From the NCBI GenBank assembly GCA_026120185.1, contig JANUWF010002124.1:186001-250000 (forward strand): a stretch of 64,000 bases of DNA, given 5' to 3'. This DNA comes from Voacanga thouarsii (lineage: Eukaryota; Streptophyta; Magnoliopsida; Gentianales; Apocynaceae). The notes below the pieces were generated by a model. That model saw nothing but the letters and a program-made list of their open reading frames with translations. It was not told the DNA's origin and searched no databases. Made by a program: the position numbers and the translations under genes. Positions 1 to 12,283 of this stretch are shown here, one piece after another. Numbering within the stretch: the first letter of the stretch is position 1; each line of letters opens with the position of its first letter.

Positions 1-2382
1 TCATTTGTCATATCTCGTAGCCATAATGACATGTGATGGCAAGGAGGATACGAATGGACTTAAACATGTCTATTGAGGAAAATGTTGCGTTATAGTCGAT
101 ACCGTCTTTCTGACTGTACACTTTCGTCACAAGCCTAGCTTTGAAGGTTTCCACTATCCTATCCGCTCCCCTCTTTCTATTGTATACCTACTTATACCTA
201 ATGGGTTTTATCCCTTTAGGTGAAGTCACAAGATCCTAAACCTGATTGAAGTACATAGACTTAATCTTGGCCTCCATTGCTTTATGCCATAGGTTTGCAT
301 CGACATTAGCAATAGCCTTCTCATTTATAGTGGGATTTAGTTCATGATAGTCGGAGACTAGGTCAAAAACCTCTCCAATCCAGTTTTCTGGAACCCTAGA
401 TACCCTTCTACTATGACGAGGCTCCGTTTATACAGGTTCCTGAGACTATTCCTCTTCTTATTCTATAATTGGGTTAGAAAAGGTTGATTCAAAAGATAAA
501 TTCTCCTCGAGTTCCAACCTTGTTGAACCTTTAGTGGATGTGTTTTGATTATCCTCCAAATCTCTAGCATTATTACTTATAAGTACTTTTTTCTCCTTTG
601 GATGATAAAGGTAACCACCCTTTGCTCCTTTGGGATATCCAACAAAATAGCATAATTCTGATATTGATTCTAATTTTTCTCCCTTGATCAGTATATAAGC
701 TAGACAATACCATATCTTCAGATGATTAGTCTTGACTTACGCCCAGTCCATAACCTATAGGGTATCCTAGGTACTGACTTCGAAAGCACAAGTTCAGATT
801 ATATGTTGCTGTTTCCAAGGCATATCCCTAAAAAGACACCGAAAAAGTAGCATTAGACATCACGCATCGGACCATTTCCATTAATGTCTTATTCCTTCTC
901 TCTACTACTCTATTCTACTGGGGTGTTCTCGGTGTAGAGAGTTGAGATACTATCCCATGATGTACTACTAGTCCTTAAATTCACTAAGGAGGTACTCTCC
1001 ACCGTGATCCGATTGTAAGTTCTTAATTAGTTTGCCTGTCTGATGCTTCACTCTAGCCTTAAACTCCTTAAACTTGTTAGAAGGGTTAGATTTGTGTCTT
1101 TTTAGGTAACATAACCATGCCTAGTACAAATATCTGTGAAGGTGATGAAGTATTAAAACCCCCATCTTACTGGTTTAGACAAAAGACCATACACAAAAGT
1201 GTGAACAAGACTTAATGTTTCCTTAGCTCTATCTGCCTTTTGGGTAAAGGACTTATTGGTCATTTATTCCATAAGACAGGATTCATACTGAGGCAAACTT
1301 TCCAATCCTAAGGAGCCCAAAGGCCTATCATTGATTAATTTCAGAATCTTAGTTGAGTCAATATGACCTAACTTTAGATACCAAAGATATGAGTCATTGC
1401 CATTAGTCTTTCTCTTCCTATTTAAAGGTTTAGATTGAGCGTTGTTTAATTAACTGTTAATAGGATCAATGAACAATAGGTTTCTATACACGTGCCCAAT
1501 ATATACAATTTCTCCATTTCTGTTGATAGGTATACCAGAATGAAAAGAAATAGAATATTCTTGATTTTTTAGTTTTGCAACTAAAACTAAATTCTGTCTA
1601 AAACTAGGAACAAATAAAATATCCTTCAATATAACTATTCTATTACAAGCAAACAGTAGTTCAAGTTCTCCCACTCCAAAGGCCCAAACTTGTGCTCCAT
1701 TTCCCACACGTAGTCTATATTTGCCCTTCTGGAGTCTTCTAATCTTTCTTAACCTCTATAAGGAGTTACAAATATGATCAATGGCTCCTGAATCAACAAT
1801 CCGAATAGAAATTAATCTAACTATTAATATAAACTCTAGATAGAAAACATTACATGTGGGGTTTTTCTTGTTTTGAAAATATGGACACTCATTTTTCTAC
1901 TATCTCTTATTTTTACATTTGAAGCATTTACCCTTGGGTTTGTCTTTGGACTGTGACTTAGGCTGGGGTACTGCACTACCATTCTTCATCTTGAACTTTC
2001 TGGGCTTCGGCCTAGTTCTTGAAGAAGAAGCCATCATAGCACTTGAAGCTCTTTCATTAACTCAGTTAAACACATGTTTAACTTATTCATGTTGTAGTTC
2101 AATTTGAACTGAGTAAAAGAGCCTAATAAAAATTCGAGAACCATGTCAACTTTGCTCTCGGGGTCAATGATAGCCCTATGACTTTTGTTTTCTCAAAAAT
2201 AGCAACTATTTTGCGCATATACTCCCTAACTGATGCTCCATCAACCATCTTGGTGTTGGTGATTGTTCGAAGAGCCTCGTACCTTGCGGGTCAGCTTTTG
2301 TCTACGAACATTATGGCTAAAGATGTACTAATATTGTACGCAGTTGACATGTGCTCGTGTTTGGATTGAAGCACATTGACAG
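1..2382 (-). pseudogene. Ty1/copia gag-pol remnant, 3' part outside window
   Basis: Read on the minus strand this is a copia polyprotein running from Gag (near 2380) to the start of RT (near 1). Seen: Gag tail at 1935-2380; a broken zinc knuckle near 1900-1930 where CFKC is followed by two TAG stops instead of the CCHC histidine; protease motif DSGAIDHICNS near 1770-1800; GAG-pre-integrase text at 1450-1707; an integrase-like 'TPQ..' block near 900-960; a GYPKG block near 640; and an RT start resembling SQKDGIDYNATF near 80-130. Many in-frame stops and frame changes show it is dead. The N-terminal Gag, leader and 5' LTR are missing because the family A LTR begins at 2383. The lineage within copia is not assigned; it differs from both family A and the SIRE-type elements in this window. 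Confidence 0.85.
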
Positions 2383-3240
2383 TGTTGTGCCCTAGAGACA
2401 ATCACTTGTACATTGTATATGACACAATTTATTTTAATAAAAAGCATTGTTTATCTTATAGTTTCTTTTGTTTACTTTAAGTAATATAACTGTTCGATAA
2501 AGTCCCCGGTACAACACTATGTTAAGGAAATCATGATATGAGATTCTTACTACACTGGATGGTGTTAGTACTTAAATAGTCCATAGTTATAGTATTAATG
2601 AGATATGACATCATTAATGCGTTAAGACTAGCATGTGTTAGACTTCCTGATTTGATCAGGCGGTGGTTCTCATAACCGTGAGTATTGATATACTCAAAGT
2701 TAATACATGGATGCTTATTAATGGAACAAGTTCATTGGATAACCTAGCTTTGGGGTAATCACATGGATAACTATTTAGTGCTAGTGATATAATCTCAATA
2801 TAGCAAACGTGCAAGTATCCTTAGACTTGAGATTTCCAAGGTAATTTGTTTGCTGAGGCTTATACTTTGATTCCAATCTCTGGAGCTCGATCGAGGGCCG
2901 TCTATTGGATGGATATTGGGTGCATGGTGAGGTAAACGAAAGTAATTGAGAGGGTCAATAAAGGATTCACCACTCCTAATAGTAGGGGCGAATATCTCAC
3001 GGCCACTTGTAGGAATTACTACTCGAAAGTCCTTAGCCAAGGCAATTGTGTATTGGAAACAGTTCCAATTGATACACATCTAGAGTAGTGGGTTCCTGGT
3101 ACAAGTACAATTGTATTTGGGCCAGAATTAATTCTGAAGGGAGTTGGCACTAATTCCGTACTCCAAACCGAATGAGATATTGTATGGTGAAAGGAGTTGA
3201 TTGCACTAAAGTTTATTATTGAAGGGTTCATGTCAAGCCA

Positions 3241-3245
3241 CTTAA
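3241..3245. repeat. Target-site duplication CTTAA (partner 7529-7533)
   Basis: CTTAA directly precedes the insertion and is repeated at 7529-7533 directly after TGTTACA. Undisturbed family A LTRs carry a single CTTGAC-like sequence at this place, so the repeat was produced by the insertion. Confidence 0.8.
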
Positions 3246-3492
3246 TATAAAACCCCAGTCAAGACCAACCTTAGAGTAAGGGGGTTGGGATGTATATCAT
3301 GCTTTGTTTCATGATTAAATATGTTTTCATATGATTTCTATGTGCTTTGAATTTGATTTTTATTATCCTAAAGTCTTGTTGGTGAGTGATGTGTGAGAGG
3401 GGCAAAATGGTAATTTTTGCCCGAGGTGAAAATAAGGAGATAGCTTGTGGATTGAATAGGAAATAATTTTTCTAGTAGAAATAGCAACAAGA

Positions 3493-3561
3493 GTTGTTGT
3501 GGTTTAGTGGTTAGAGCCTTGGAATTAATTCTTGAGGTCTAAGGTTCAAAGTCCATCATAG
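3493..3561 (+). other. tRNA-like stretch with A and B box sequences
   Basis: TGGTTTAGTGG at 3500-3510 matches the Pol III A-box consensus and GGTTCAAAGTCC at 3543-3554 resembles a B box with one extra base, at tRNA-like spacing. The homologous stretch in copy 2 is 16496-16562. A full cloverleaf is not convincing, so this is a tRNA-like relic rather than a tRNA gene. Confidence 0.35.
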
Positions 3562-5190
3562 AAGCTTTAGCTTGAGTAAATTTTATTTTGCTTGGAAAAG
3601 GAGGGTTTTGGCCATGAGGGCCTAGATCAATGTGGTGATGGTGTCCTAGGAGATACATGTTAGGAGAATTCTCACTTCACTCTTTTGTTCTTCGCGAAAT
3701 GCCAAAAGGGAATTCATTCTCCCTTGATCTTTAGCTTTTCTTAATTTCCAACTCCTTAGTTTGAGCAAGGTGTTCTATCCTTTTCCTTTCCAGAAAATTC
3801 AGTAGAGGACTAAGGTCTTTTAGGATCAAAATGTCCTAGTAAAAGGCTTCTCATGGTTTGGAAAATGTAAATGATTTGTGGAAAAAAATTCAAGACGAAA
3901 ATCCCCCTTGAAAGCTTGTTGAAATTTTCCCTCTAACTTAGTTCATCTATCTTCATGAAATGAGCTGAAATTTTCCAGCTTGTTGTACCTTCAAAAGGTC
4001 AAAAATTCTAGCTCACATTTCCTCCCAAATGCTACCAGAAAAATGGTCTTTAGGATCAGTTGAAACCTGAAAGTTTCTTGCCCAAATTCGGACTGCACAA
4101 GCTGGATTAAAACAGGAAAAATTCCTGTACGAAAATCAGCTTTGTGAACTCCAAATCAAGCTGTTTTCTCCCAGATTTTGTGCAGAACCTTAGCCATGTT
4201 TTTCCTCCATAAAGATGGCTGGAAACCAGCCTTAAATACCCCTGAAATCCCCTTTAAAAATCGCTGCAAATCTGCTGGAAATGGCAGACGAAAATTCTGC
4301 CAGGAAATTTCTATTCAGCGAAATTCCTAAGCAGAATTTTTATCCAGCTTGTTACCTATTTTGTTTCAACCAAAAACCCCAACCTACTTCTGTCAAAACC
4401 TCCTTTAAACCTCTATTAACAGAGCTCTATTGTTCCCTGAAGCTTCTGCACGAAATTCCCTCCCGGGCTGACCGAAAATCTCTCAACCAAATCCCTGCAA
4501 TTTAGCTTGATTGCTTTCCAAAATTTCAGCGATCTTGTTTAACAACTTTCCATAAAATTTTGCTCAAATTAATCAGACATCTTCTCCAACATTGTGCACC
4601 CTAGTTTCAGCCATCACAAGGCTCCTTTAACCAGCTTTAATTCCCCAGAAAACTGCACAATCCAGTCGGCCATAGGAGACTTCAAAGCTGTCCAGAAAAA
4701 TCAAGATATTCTTGGAATATCTAGTTTCCAAATTCTATTCCTAAAAATATTCTTCAAGGATTGTAACAATTAGTCTTTCCTTTCCCTTCCAAATTAGAGA
4801 AGTCACTCCCTAAACCCTACAGAATTTTGGCAGCCACAACTCCTCAGAAAAATCGACAGCTTCTCTTCTCTCTCTCTCGATTTTCTTCAAGCAACAAGAA
4901 CACACACACACTACACCAAGAACACCTACTCCTTCTCCACACCTAATACCCCTCCAAACCACTTGAAACCCTCACGAAAATCTCCAGATTTGATCTACTC
5001 CTTGCTGTGTATTCATCAACACCCTTATTAACATCAAACTCCTCAAATCATCTTGCTACTTTGGATCAAAAAGCATAAATTTCTGTGAAGAACAAGAACA
5101 TCTTCAAGGTAAACTTATTCTAACAACTTCATCCTCTTCAAACATAATCTCTAATGAAAACCTATATGAATAAGCATGCTACTGATCTCG

Positions 5191-5193
<3 letters not shown>

Positions 5194-5235
<42 letters not shown>
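5194..5235. repeat. (CT)n microsatellite
   Basis: About 21 TC/CT units in a row inside copy 1 of the 4.3 kb insertion. The same tract is at 18169-18209 in copy 2, so it is ancestral to the family. Confidence 0.95.
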
Positions 5236-5237
<2 letters not shown>

Positions 5238-8200
5238 GGATCGAAATTCCTCCATTTGCCGAATGGTCTCTTTTCTCATGACCATGCTTTTGCCACCCTT
5301 CTTGAACAAGATTAGCCATCTAGGAGTTGAGATCTTCTCTAAACTCCTTCAAGTCATTCATCAATCAAGTAAGTACCTTCAATCCTCTTTTTAAAATTTA
5401 GAAGCATGTCTCTAGGTTGATGAATGGCGATGGGTTTGTGTATGTGATGTTGTTGATTGAAGCATGAGTATATGTATGATTGTGAAGGAGATGGAATTTA
5501 TGCATGGAAGGATTATGTTGGTGGATTTAATGATGAGTTGAGATTTGATGCATGTCATAGGTAGTATTTGTGATGAAGCATGTTAGAGATTATGTCACCA
5601 TGGGTGAATAGGATTTATATGCATAATTAGATTTTGAAGCCATGATCATGTTAATGCTAGTAGAGGTTAAATCATGTAATAATAAATTTAGATCTATGCC
5701 TATGTGCAAGACTTGGATGATTTGATGAATTGAAGGATTGAGTATGTTATTGATTATGACCATGGAATCTTGATCATGATCTAGTTGTCCCTAAGCAAAT
5801 TTTATTTCATGAATAAAATATTTACTAATGATTTTTGCTAAAGAATTTTGAAAACCCTAGGAAGGGTAGATTTGGAATTATAATATATGTAAAGGATATT
5901 TTAGTCAAATAAATAATGATTTTTCTAGAAAATAAAATAAATAAATATTATTTAAAATAAAGCAAATTAATTAAAGCCCTTATGAAAAAGATTTATACTT
6001 AATAAGATATTTACTAGATCAAAACCCTTAAGGATTTACTTATTATTTTCCAAGGAAGACTTATTAAATTTAATCTTAACTAGTTTTAGCTATCAATTAT
6101 TTTCTAACAACTAAGCTACCATTAAATTACTATTTTACCTAGTACCACCTATGGCTCTTGATCAAATAAACTCTAAATTTTCCTTAACAAGGGTTGAACT
6201 TTCAACTTAATAGAATTTATTTCCTAATCCATTAATTATTTTAAATAACAAATTAAACTGAGCTTATAAACCTATTCAATTATTGTTTTGCCTTAAAGCT
6301 TGGGACACTAAGATCATGGTAGTAGTGGATTAAGTTGATTTAAAATTGAGAAAGTGGATTGTGGCTTGAATCTGATTAAGATTTGTATTTGCCCATATGG
6401 GGTTAGGTCATCTGTCCGAGACCTTGTTGTTGTGAGCAAAAATCAGGTAAGCTCCTGCATAAAACCTAATTGATGTGAAATGATTTCCTTATGGCAAGCC
6501 AAATATGGAGTGCAAGGACACTCGGTTATTTGAAAGCAATTGAAGGTTGAATTCATCATTAATTCCAACGCTTAAATTATTTAAAAGTGTTTGAGCAGAT
6601 TTTTCCAAACTTGAAACTCTTTCTAAAACTAATTTCTCTCAAAGCTTTGGAAACCCTCAAATTGTTATTTTCATGAAGCACAATGCTTTGTTCATTTTAT
6701 CCCAAGTGGGGAATATCGTTGAGTACTCAATAAGGGTGGACTACTAGGACTAATCTTTGAAGGGTTATGGTGAGTCTCTCAGTAGGTGGCCACCTCTGAA
6801 GGGTGAGTCCTTCCTGGATAAGATGCCAGTTCCAGTGAGTCGTGCCGGTCCGAGCTTAGCAGTTTATTTTGTTTCAGTCAAGTGACTGTGTTTTTGCCGG
6901 AATGGACACCCGGTGGTTGTTTGGGTATAAAGAATGAGGAGTATCTTGCCCAGTAGGCCGATTACCTACTTTTGTCAGTCTGCACAACATGTTAGGCATT
7001 CTGACCGGTTATAGGGCCTAAAGTGTGGTAACCCATATCCCTTTCTTTCGAGTGGTTGATTTCATTACTTATGTATGGCTAGAAGAGCTAAAACGCCACT
7101 CTTGCTTTTGACTGATGTTTATTGCTTGCCAATGTTTCTCTTATAAAGATTTCACACTTTGCATCCACGAACTGTTTCTGCTAAATACCCAAAGCACACA
7201 CGGACTTACTAAGATTTCTGTCTCACCACCTTTATCATGATTTCAGCTTGATCCTATTGTGGGTGAGTAGCTACCTTGGAAGAGAATATGTTTTTCTGAT
7301 TCTATGTACTACTTTGGGAGACGAGTGTGGATGATTTTAATTATGGTTTTTGTTTTGGAATTTCATGGATGTACTTTTGAATTATTTTTGGGTTGTAGTA
7401 AATTCTTTTAGCTTGAGTACTATTTATTCCAGCAATTTTTATTTGTGACCTAGTTATAAAGACCCCTTGTCCTTTGGACGGGGCGACATCCCCGGCCCTG
7501 GCGGGCCTAGGTTTTCCGTGGTGTTACACTTAACTTCCTGGACTCTTGGGTGGTTATGATGTGTTGCTAGATACCACTCATGATCTGGGAATATGGGTTT
7601 ATTAATTGATGAAATAATAAACTAATCCTGATTAGAATTAATAGGATTAATTCTAATTAATTATGGATTATTGATCTCAAAGACGTTTGGATTAATTCAT
7701 ATTCTCTTCCAATTGACTAGGAAACCTAATAGGTCACACACAATAGAGGATTATATACTCAAGATGTTGTTTGATTACAATGTGGGGTTAATTGAGAAAA
7801 AGAAAAGTTGTTGTGGACAAATTATAATTATTTATAATTTGTGGTACAAGTTGTAATTGTGAGAACTTGATGTTTCCAATTACAAATAGGGAATTTTAAT
7901 AGGATTAGAATTCTCAATTTTGGGAAGGGAATTTCGTGTGATATATTGTAGCTTATAACACACGAAAAACCCTAGCCAATATCTGAAAAACAACACATGA
8001 TTCTCTCTTCCTTTGATCTCTCTTTCTCTCGTTTTTCTTCTTTAAAGAAAAACCCTAGCCGCCATTAATTTTTGCTAGCACAGAAATTGTAGTGCTTGAG
8101 TATTCCTTTGAGTGGATTACTATTAGAGATAATCACACACTATGATTTTAGTGGGTAGATGTTAAACTCCCATGGAGGTTGATCACGAGTATTGCTGGAT

Positions 8201-8334
8201 CACGCCTCAACTTGAAGAAGAAAATTTTGTTCTTCGTACGATCACCCAAAGGTAAAAGTTGTTGCATTTTTGTCGTTATGTCTTATTTTTCACACATAGA
8301 AGAGTCATGGGATACAAGCCTGAGATACCCAACA

Positions 8335-9885
8335 GTGGTATCAGAGACATGCTATTTGTGGTCTACGGACATTGTTTTGGCATGAAAAACTGTTTTCGTG
8401 TTTGCCTTTGTCTGCTGTGAAAATTGTTTTCACTCGAGTTGAAATCATTTCGATCTTTATAAGTTGGGTCCGTAGCATAATATGCTTGTGTTATAGTCAC
8501 AGAGTATTTTGAAAAGATGCTTTCTTTGGTGCTGAAAAGCTTCTGCAGAAAAACGTTTTCTTGCAACATGGATGTTGCCCTCTGTTTCATCTTAATTTTC
8601 CATTTTGATTTTCTTAAACTAACAAATTTGTTGTTGTTTATAGCTTCAAAATAGAAAATACAGCTGAAAATTGTTCTCACTGAAAATTTGCAGAAGAAGA
8701 AAGCACCAGAAATTATTTCTGGAATTTTTAAAAATCACCGCCATTATTGCAGAACACAGGCGGCGCCGGCTCTGGCCTCCAAGCTGGCGCTGGTTCCATT
8801 CTATTCGCGATATCCAAAAATCATTTTTGGAAGATAAAAATTTTTGGAAACCAAAACAGAGCCAGCGCCGGTTCAGCTCTGTTTGCAACCTCTAGTATTT
8901 AAAAAATAATAATAAATTCCGGAATATAATTTTGAAAGGGAAAAACCTCATTTGATGAGAGACGGGACCCAAACGCATTTTCTCAAATTTAGTTTTGAGA
9001 CAATCAATTTTATTCTTCAAAATAATGATTTTGAAAATCTAAAATTAATATATTCTCTAAAATGGTGATTTTAGAATTTGTTTTGTCTTTCCAAAAGAGT
9101 GATTTTGGAAACATAAAAGTATATGTTTATTTTGTTTAAGCATAGTCAATGGCATGGTGGATGGTTATGGACTAAAACCAATTATATTTGTTCATGCATT
9201 TTACAGTTTTGGTTTTTATGAAATAGGGCCTGCGTGTCCTGCCTTCTCTAGAATTCTTGTGTAATTCTCTTCTCATCTAACTCCCCTCGAATGTAACTTG
9301 AGGTTTTCCCTCTTTACGAAATTATGTAATTAGCTTACATGGGTTAGATAGGAGTAGAATTATTTTATTCTAGATATGGCAACCAAAACAAGGCAAGGAG
9401 ATAAGACCTTCTACTTAAATCATGCATGAACATATAGGGTTAACTATATTAATATCTTTTATGGCTCAAATAAATTAATTTAGGGTAAAGTCCATAACCA
9501 TACTACGTAATCGCTTTATTACCATGATTATCAATTATGTGATTATTGATTATTATGCATGTCATTCAACGAAATCACTAAAAGGAACAAATCCCTCAAT
9601 TAATATTAAACGTAATTTCTTCCGTTAATATAGTGAGAAAGAGAGTCCTTTTTCAAGACCAGGTTGTTGGGCAAAGCCAAGCCTACTTGGCATTGGGCAT
9701 GTTCAAGCTATGGAATTAAATTCCGGATTAATGGGTTGGGTTTAACTAAATTCTTTATCCCGGTTTGACAAATTCAAGCATAAAGAAATTTAGAGGAAAA
9801 GTTGGGGTAGCCTAAAAGGCTTTAAGATTAAAAGTTGTTAATCACCTAATGATCCGGTAATTATATACAATGTAATTAGTGTTGG
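8335..9885 (+). mobile_element. Family A untranslated leader (A1), truncated before gag
   Basis: This is the long 5' untranslated leader that in family A lies between PBS and gag; equivalents are 10906-12793 (minus), 41829-43292 (plus) and 52353-54088 (minus). Shared landmarks in order are the TTTTCACTCGAGT-like block (8430), a GC-rich palindrome (8758-8771), the GAGACGGGACCC block (8960), repeated TTTTGGAAA-type blocks (9030-9110), ACCTCGAATG-like text (9280) and GATCCGGTAATTA (9851). The leader stops near 9885 just where other copies run on towards gag, and joins minus-strand protease sequence. ORFs of 68-105 codons inside are not conserved between copies. Confidence 0.8.
8336..8347 (+). 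other. Primer-binding site, initiator-Met tRNA type
   Basis: TGGTATCAGAGA starts two bases after the LTR end. It differs in the last base from the plant copia PBS TGGTATCAGAGC, complementary to the 3' end of initiator tRNA-Met. It fixes A1 as a 5' LTR on the plus strand. Confidence 0.85.
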
Positions 9886-9894
9886 AGAATAGTG

Positions 9895-10905
9895 ATACAG
9901 CAAGTGTAGCAACCTTTGCCCCATTTGCAGTACGTAGGTTCATGTCACATTTCTCTAGCCTTCTACTACCCTTTAGTCCTTGTAAGTTATTGCACAAATG
10001 ATATCCACATCCGGTATCTAATACCAATATCTCATTTCTAAAGATAGTAGTTATCTCAATCATAAACATACCTAGAGTAGAAGTAGAAGTGCTTACAAGC
10101 TTCTCCTTCTACTTCTTATCCTTAACGGTCTCCAAGTAGGCCTTGCAGTTCCACCTCCAGTGGCCCATCTTGCCACATTGATGGCATGGGCCCTTAGTAG
10201 AAGCATTCTTCTTCTTCACACCACCTTTGGACTTCATGGGAGCCTTCTTCTTCTTTTGAACTTTCTTCTTAGAAGAAGAAGATTCTACCATTAAAACTGT
10301 ATTGGAATCATTCTTCATGGAGGACTCTATAGTTTTGAGAAGATTGATCAACTCAGGAATGGTGGACTCAATATTGTTCATCTGATAGTTAATCACAAAT
10401 TATGAGAAACTATTAGGCAAAGATTGCAGAATTTAGTTAATACTTAAGTCATGGTCCATCGCGAACCCAAGTGATCCATGCTTCTCTATTAAGCCCAGCA
10501 TCTTCAGCCCATGAGTGGCTACAAAAGAACCATCTACCATTTTGCAATGGAATAGTTGCTTCGAGATCTCGTATCTCTTAGTTCTAGCTTGGGCATCAAA
10601 CTGCTCTCGAAGATGTAGTATAATCGACTGAGCATTTATATGCTCGTGCTATTTTTGTAGCTCGGGAATGATGGGTGCCAGCAAATACATGATATCATAT
10701 CACTATCCTCCTTGTGCCTTTTGTGGACAGCATGCTCATTAGCATTAGCATCTTGAGCTGGTGCTGGCGGAATAGGAGCATCTAGCACGTAGAGCAACTT
10801 TTCTGATTCGAGAACGATTCCCAAATTTCTATACTAGTTGAGGTAGTTTGATTCGTTTAACTTGTTGGTTTCTAAGGTGCTACATAGGTTTAGGTTTGTT
10901 AACAT
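9895..10905 (-). pseudogene. Family A gag and protease start (A2), truncated
   Basis: On the minus strand the Gag start codon is at 10905 (M-L-T-N-L-N-L), equivalent to the plus-strand copy at 43293. Gag text follows: LESEKLLYVLDAP near 10800, a basic Lys-rich stretch near 10210-10290, and an intact zinc knuckle CHQCGKMGHWRWNC near 10145-10186. The protease motif is LDTGCGYHLCNN near 9990-10035. Homology ends after a KVATLAV motif near 9895, where the sequence switches to the opposite-strand leader of A1. Stop codons split Gag, for example around 10400 and 10630. It is a 5' fragment of an element; pol is absent. Confidence 0.85.
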
Positions 10906-12121
10906 GATGCAAGTGTCCTAGATGTAAAGATAGAGAGGATTAGCTATTGTATATGCATATGAAATACAAATGATTAGGACTTTAATTAAACGCATTTTTA
11001 CTCCACTATTTTACTCAAACCAATAGCCCCCACTACTGATTTAGGAAAGCCCGTTGGAAGCTTTCCTAGTGGACCGGTATCCAAATTCCTCATGAATGAC
11101 CTTGGGTTTTCCCAACAGGTCACCATTGAGTTCATTGGTAGGTATCTAATACCAATTACACCATATGTAACTACCGGATCATTGGGTAACTAATAGCTTT
11201 TAATCTTAAAGACTTTTGGGCTATCCCAACTTTTCCTCTAAATTTCTTTATGCATGAGTTTGCCCAACCGGGATAAAGAATTTAGTTAAACTCGACCCAT
11301 TAATTAGGAATTTAATTCCACAGCTTGAACATGCCCGACGTCAAGTAGGCTTGGGTTTGCCCAACCACCTAGCCTTGAAAAATGACTCTCGTTCTTATTA
11401 TATTAGCAAAGGAATTAGGTTTAATATTAATTGAGGGATTTGTTCCTTTTAGTGATTTCAATAAATGACATGCATAAAAATCAATAAATCACAAAATTGA
11501 TAATCATGGTAATAAAGCGATTACATGGTATAATTATGGACTTTACCCTAAATTAATTTCTTTAAGCCATAAAAGAAATTAATATAGTTAACCCAATGCG
11601 TTCATGCATGATTTAAGTAGAAGGTCTTACCTTCTCGCCTTGTTTTGGTTGCCATCTCCAAAATAAAATAATTCTACTCCGATCTAACCTATGTAAACTA
11701 ATTACATAATTTTCTAAAAAGAGAAAACCTCGAGTTACATTTGAGAGGAGTTAGATGAGAGGAGAATTACACAAGAATTCTAGAGAAGGCAGGACACGCA
11801 AGCCCTATTTCATAAAAAAAAAATATATATAAAATGCATGAACAGATATAATTGGTTTTAGTCTATAGCAATCCACTATGCTATTAATTATGCTTAAACA
11901 AAATAAACATATAATTTTTATTATTCCAAAATCACTATTTTGGAAAAATAAAACAAATTCTAAAATGAATATTTTAGAAAAATACATTAATTTTAAAATT
12001 TCAAAATCACTATTTTGAAAAATAAAATTATTTGCCTCAAAAGTAATTTTGAGAAAATGCTTTTGGGTCCCGTCTTTGGTAGTAAAAATGGTGGTCCCGT
12101 TGGTCGGTTAGCAGGCAGGGG

Positions 12122-12143
12122 TCAAGGGCGCAACGCCCCTTGA
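12122..12143 (-). other. Conserved leader hairpin
   Basis: TCAAGGGCG and CGCCCCTTGA can pair across a short loop with one bulge. The same place in the A3 leader (42080-42101) also pairs AAGGGG with CCCTTTT. It is a candidate RNA structure of the genomic transcript. Confidence 0.4.
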
Positions 12144-12269
12144 AAGAATTTTTTTTTTTTTTTTTACCACCTCTTATCATATGAGATTTTTCCCTTTCAA
12201 AATCCTCTTTTTTTTTTTTTTTTTTGGAAGATCAAAACAAAGCAGAAATAACACCGGTTTGGAAGTCCG

Positions 12270-12283
12270 AGCCGGCACCGGCT
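12270..12283 (-). other. Leader palindrome (A2 copy)
   Basis: Plus strand AGCCGGCACCGGCT; in the sense of the element AGCCGGTGCCGGCT, identical to the A3 copy at 41895-41908. It lies about 510 nt downstream of the PBS region. Other copies are 8758-8771 and 53594-53607. It could act in RNA dimerisation or packaging, which is an inference. Confidence 0.5.

Larger units (their letters stand above)
3246..7528 (-). mobile_element. Non-coding 4.28 kb insertion, probable solo LTR (copy 1)
   Basis: This segment interrupts the A1 LTR and is bounded by the 5-bp direct repeat CTTAA (3241-3245 and 7529-7533), the hallmark of retroelement integration. A second copy lies at 16249-20749. On the minus strand it begins TGTAACACC and ends near CTGGGGTTTTA (copy 2: CTGGGGTTTCA), so it has TG...CA-type ends, no internal direct terminal repeats and no retroviral ORF. 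The simplest reading is a solo LTR of a long-LTR family. TGTAACACC-type starts are common in plant Ty3/gypsy LTRs, but the family is an inference. It holds a (CT)n tract, a tRNA-like stretch and a GC-rich end (GGGGCGACATCCCCGGCC near 7481). Short ORFs inside are not conserved between the two copies. Confidence 0.7.
2383..8334 (+). mobile_element. Family A copia 5' LTR (A1), split by a 4.28 kb insertion
   Basis: The LTR begins TGTTGTGCCC at 2383 and ends ..GATACCCAACA at 8334, followed directly by a primer-binding site. Without the insertion at 3246-7528 it is about 1.67 kb, matching other copies here (46898-48611 and 12794-14513, both on the minus strand). Landmarks shared with those copies are the AATCACTTGTAC block near the start, AGGCGGTGGTTCTCATA near 2660, the GATCACTCC-like middle and the TGCTAGCACAG block near 8080. 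Long LTRs of this size with this Gag/Pol style suggest the Angela group, which is an inference. The flank at 2382 interrupts the Gag of the copia remnant to the left. Confidence 0.85.

Noticed and set aside
2795..3231. ORFs that recur in several LTRs (e.g. also 47829-48185 and 63716-64000)
   Set aside because: They recur because the LTR recurs, in different frames and both strands; typical LTR sequence without coding signals.
3493..3561. A genuine tRNA gene
   Set aside because: A and B box text is present, but the acceptor and T stems do not pair convincingly and the B box has an extra base.
8363..8895. Overlapping ORFs of 74-105 codons on both strands
   Set aside because: They lie in the untranslated leader of family A and are not kept in frame in the other leader copies.
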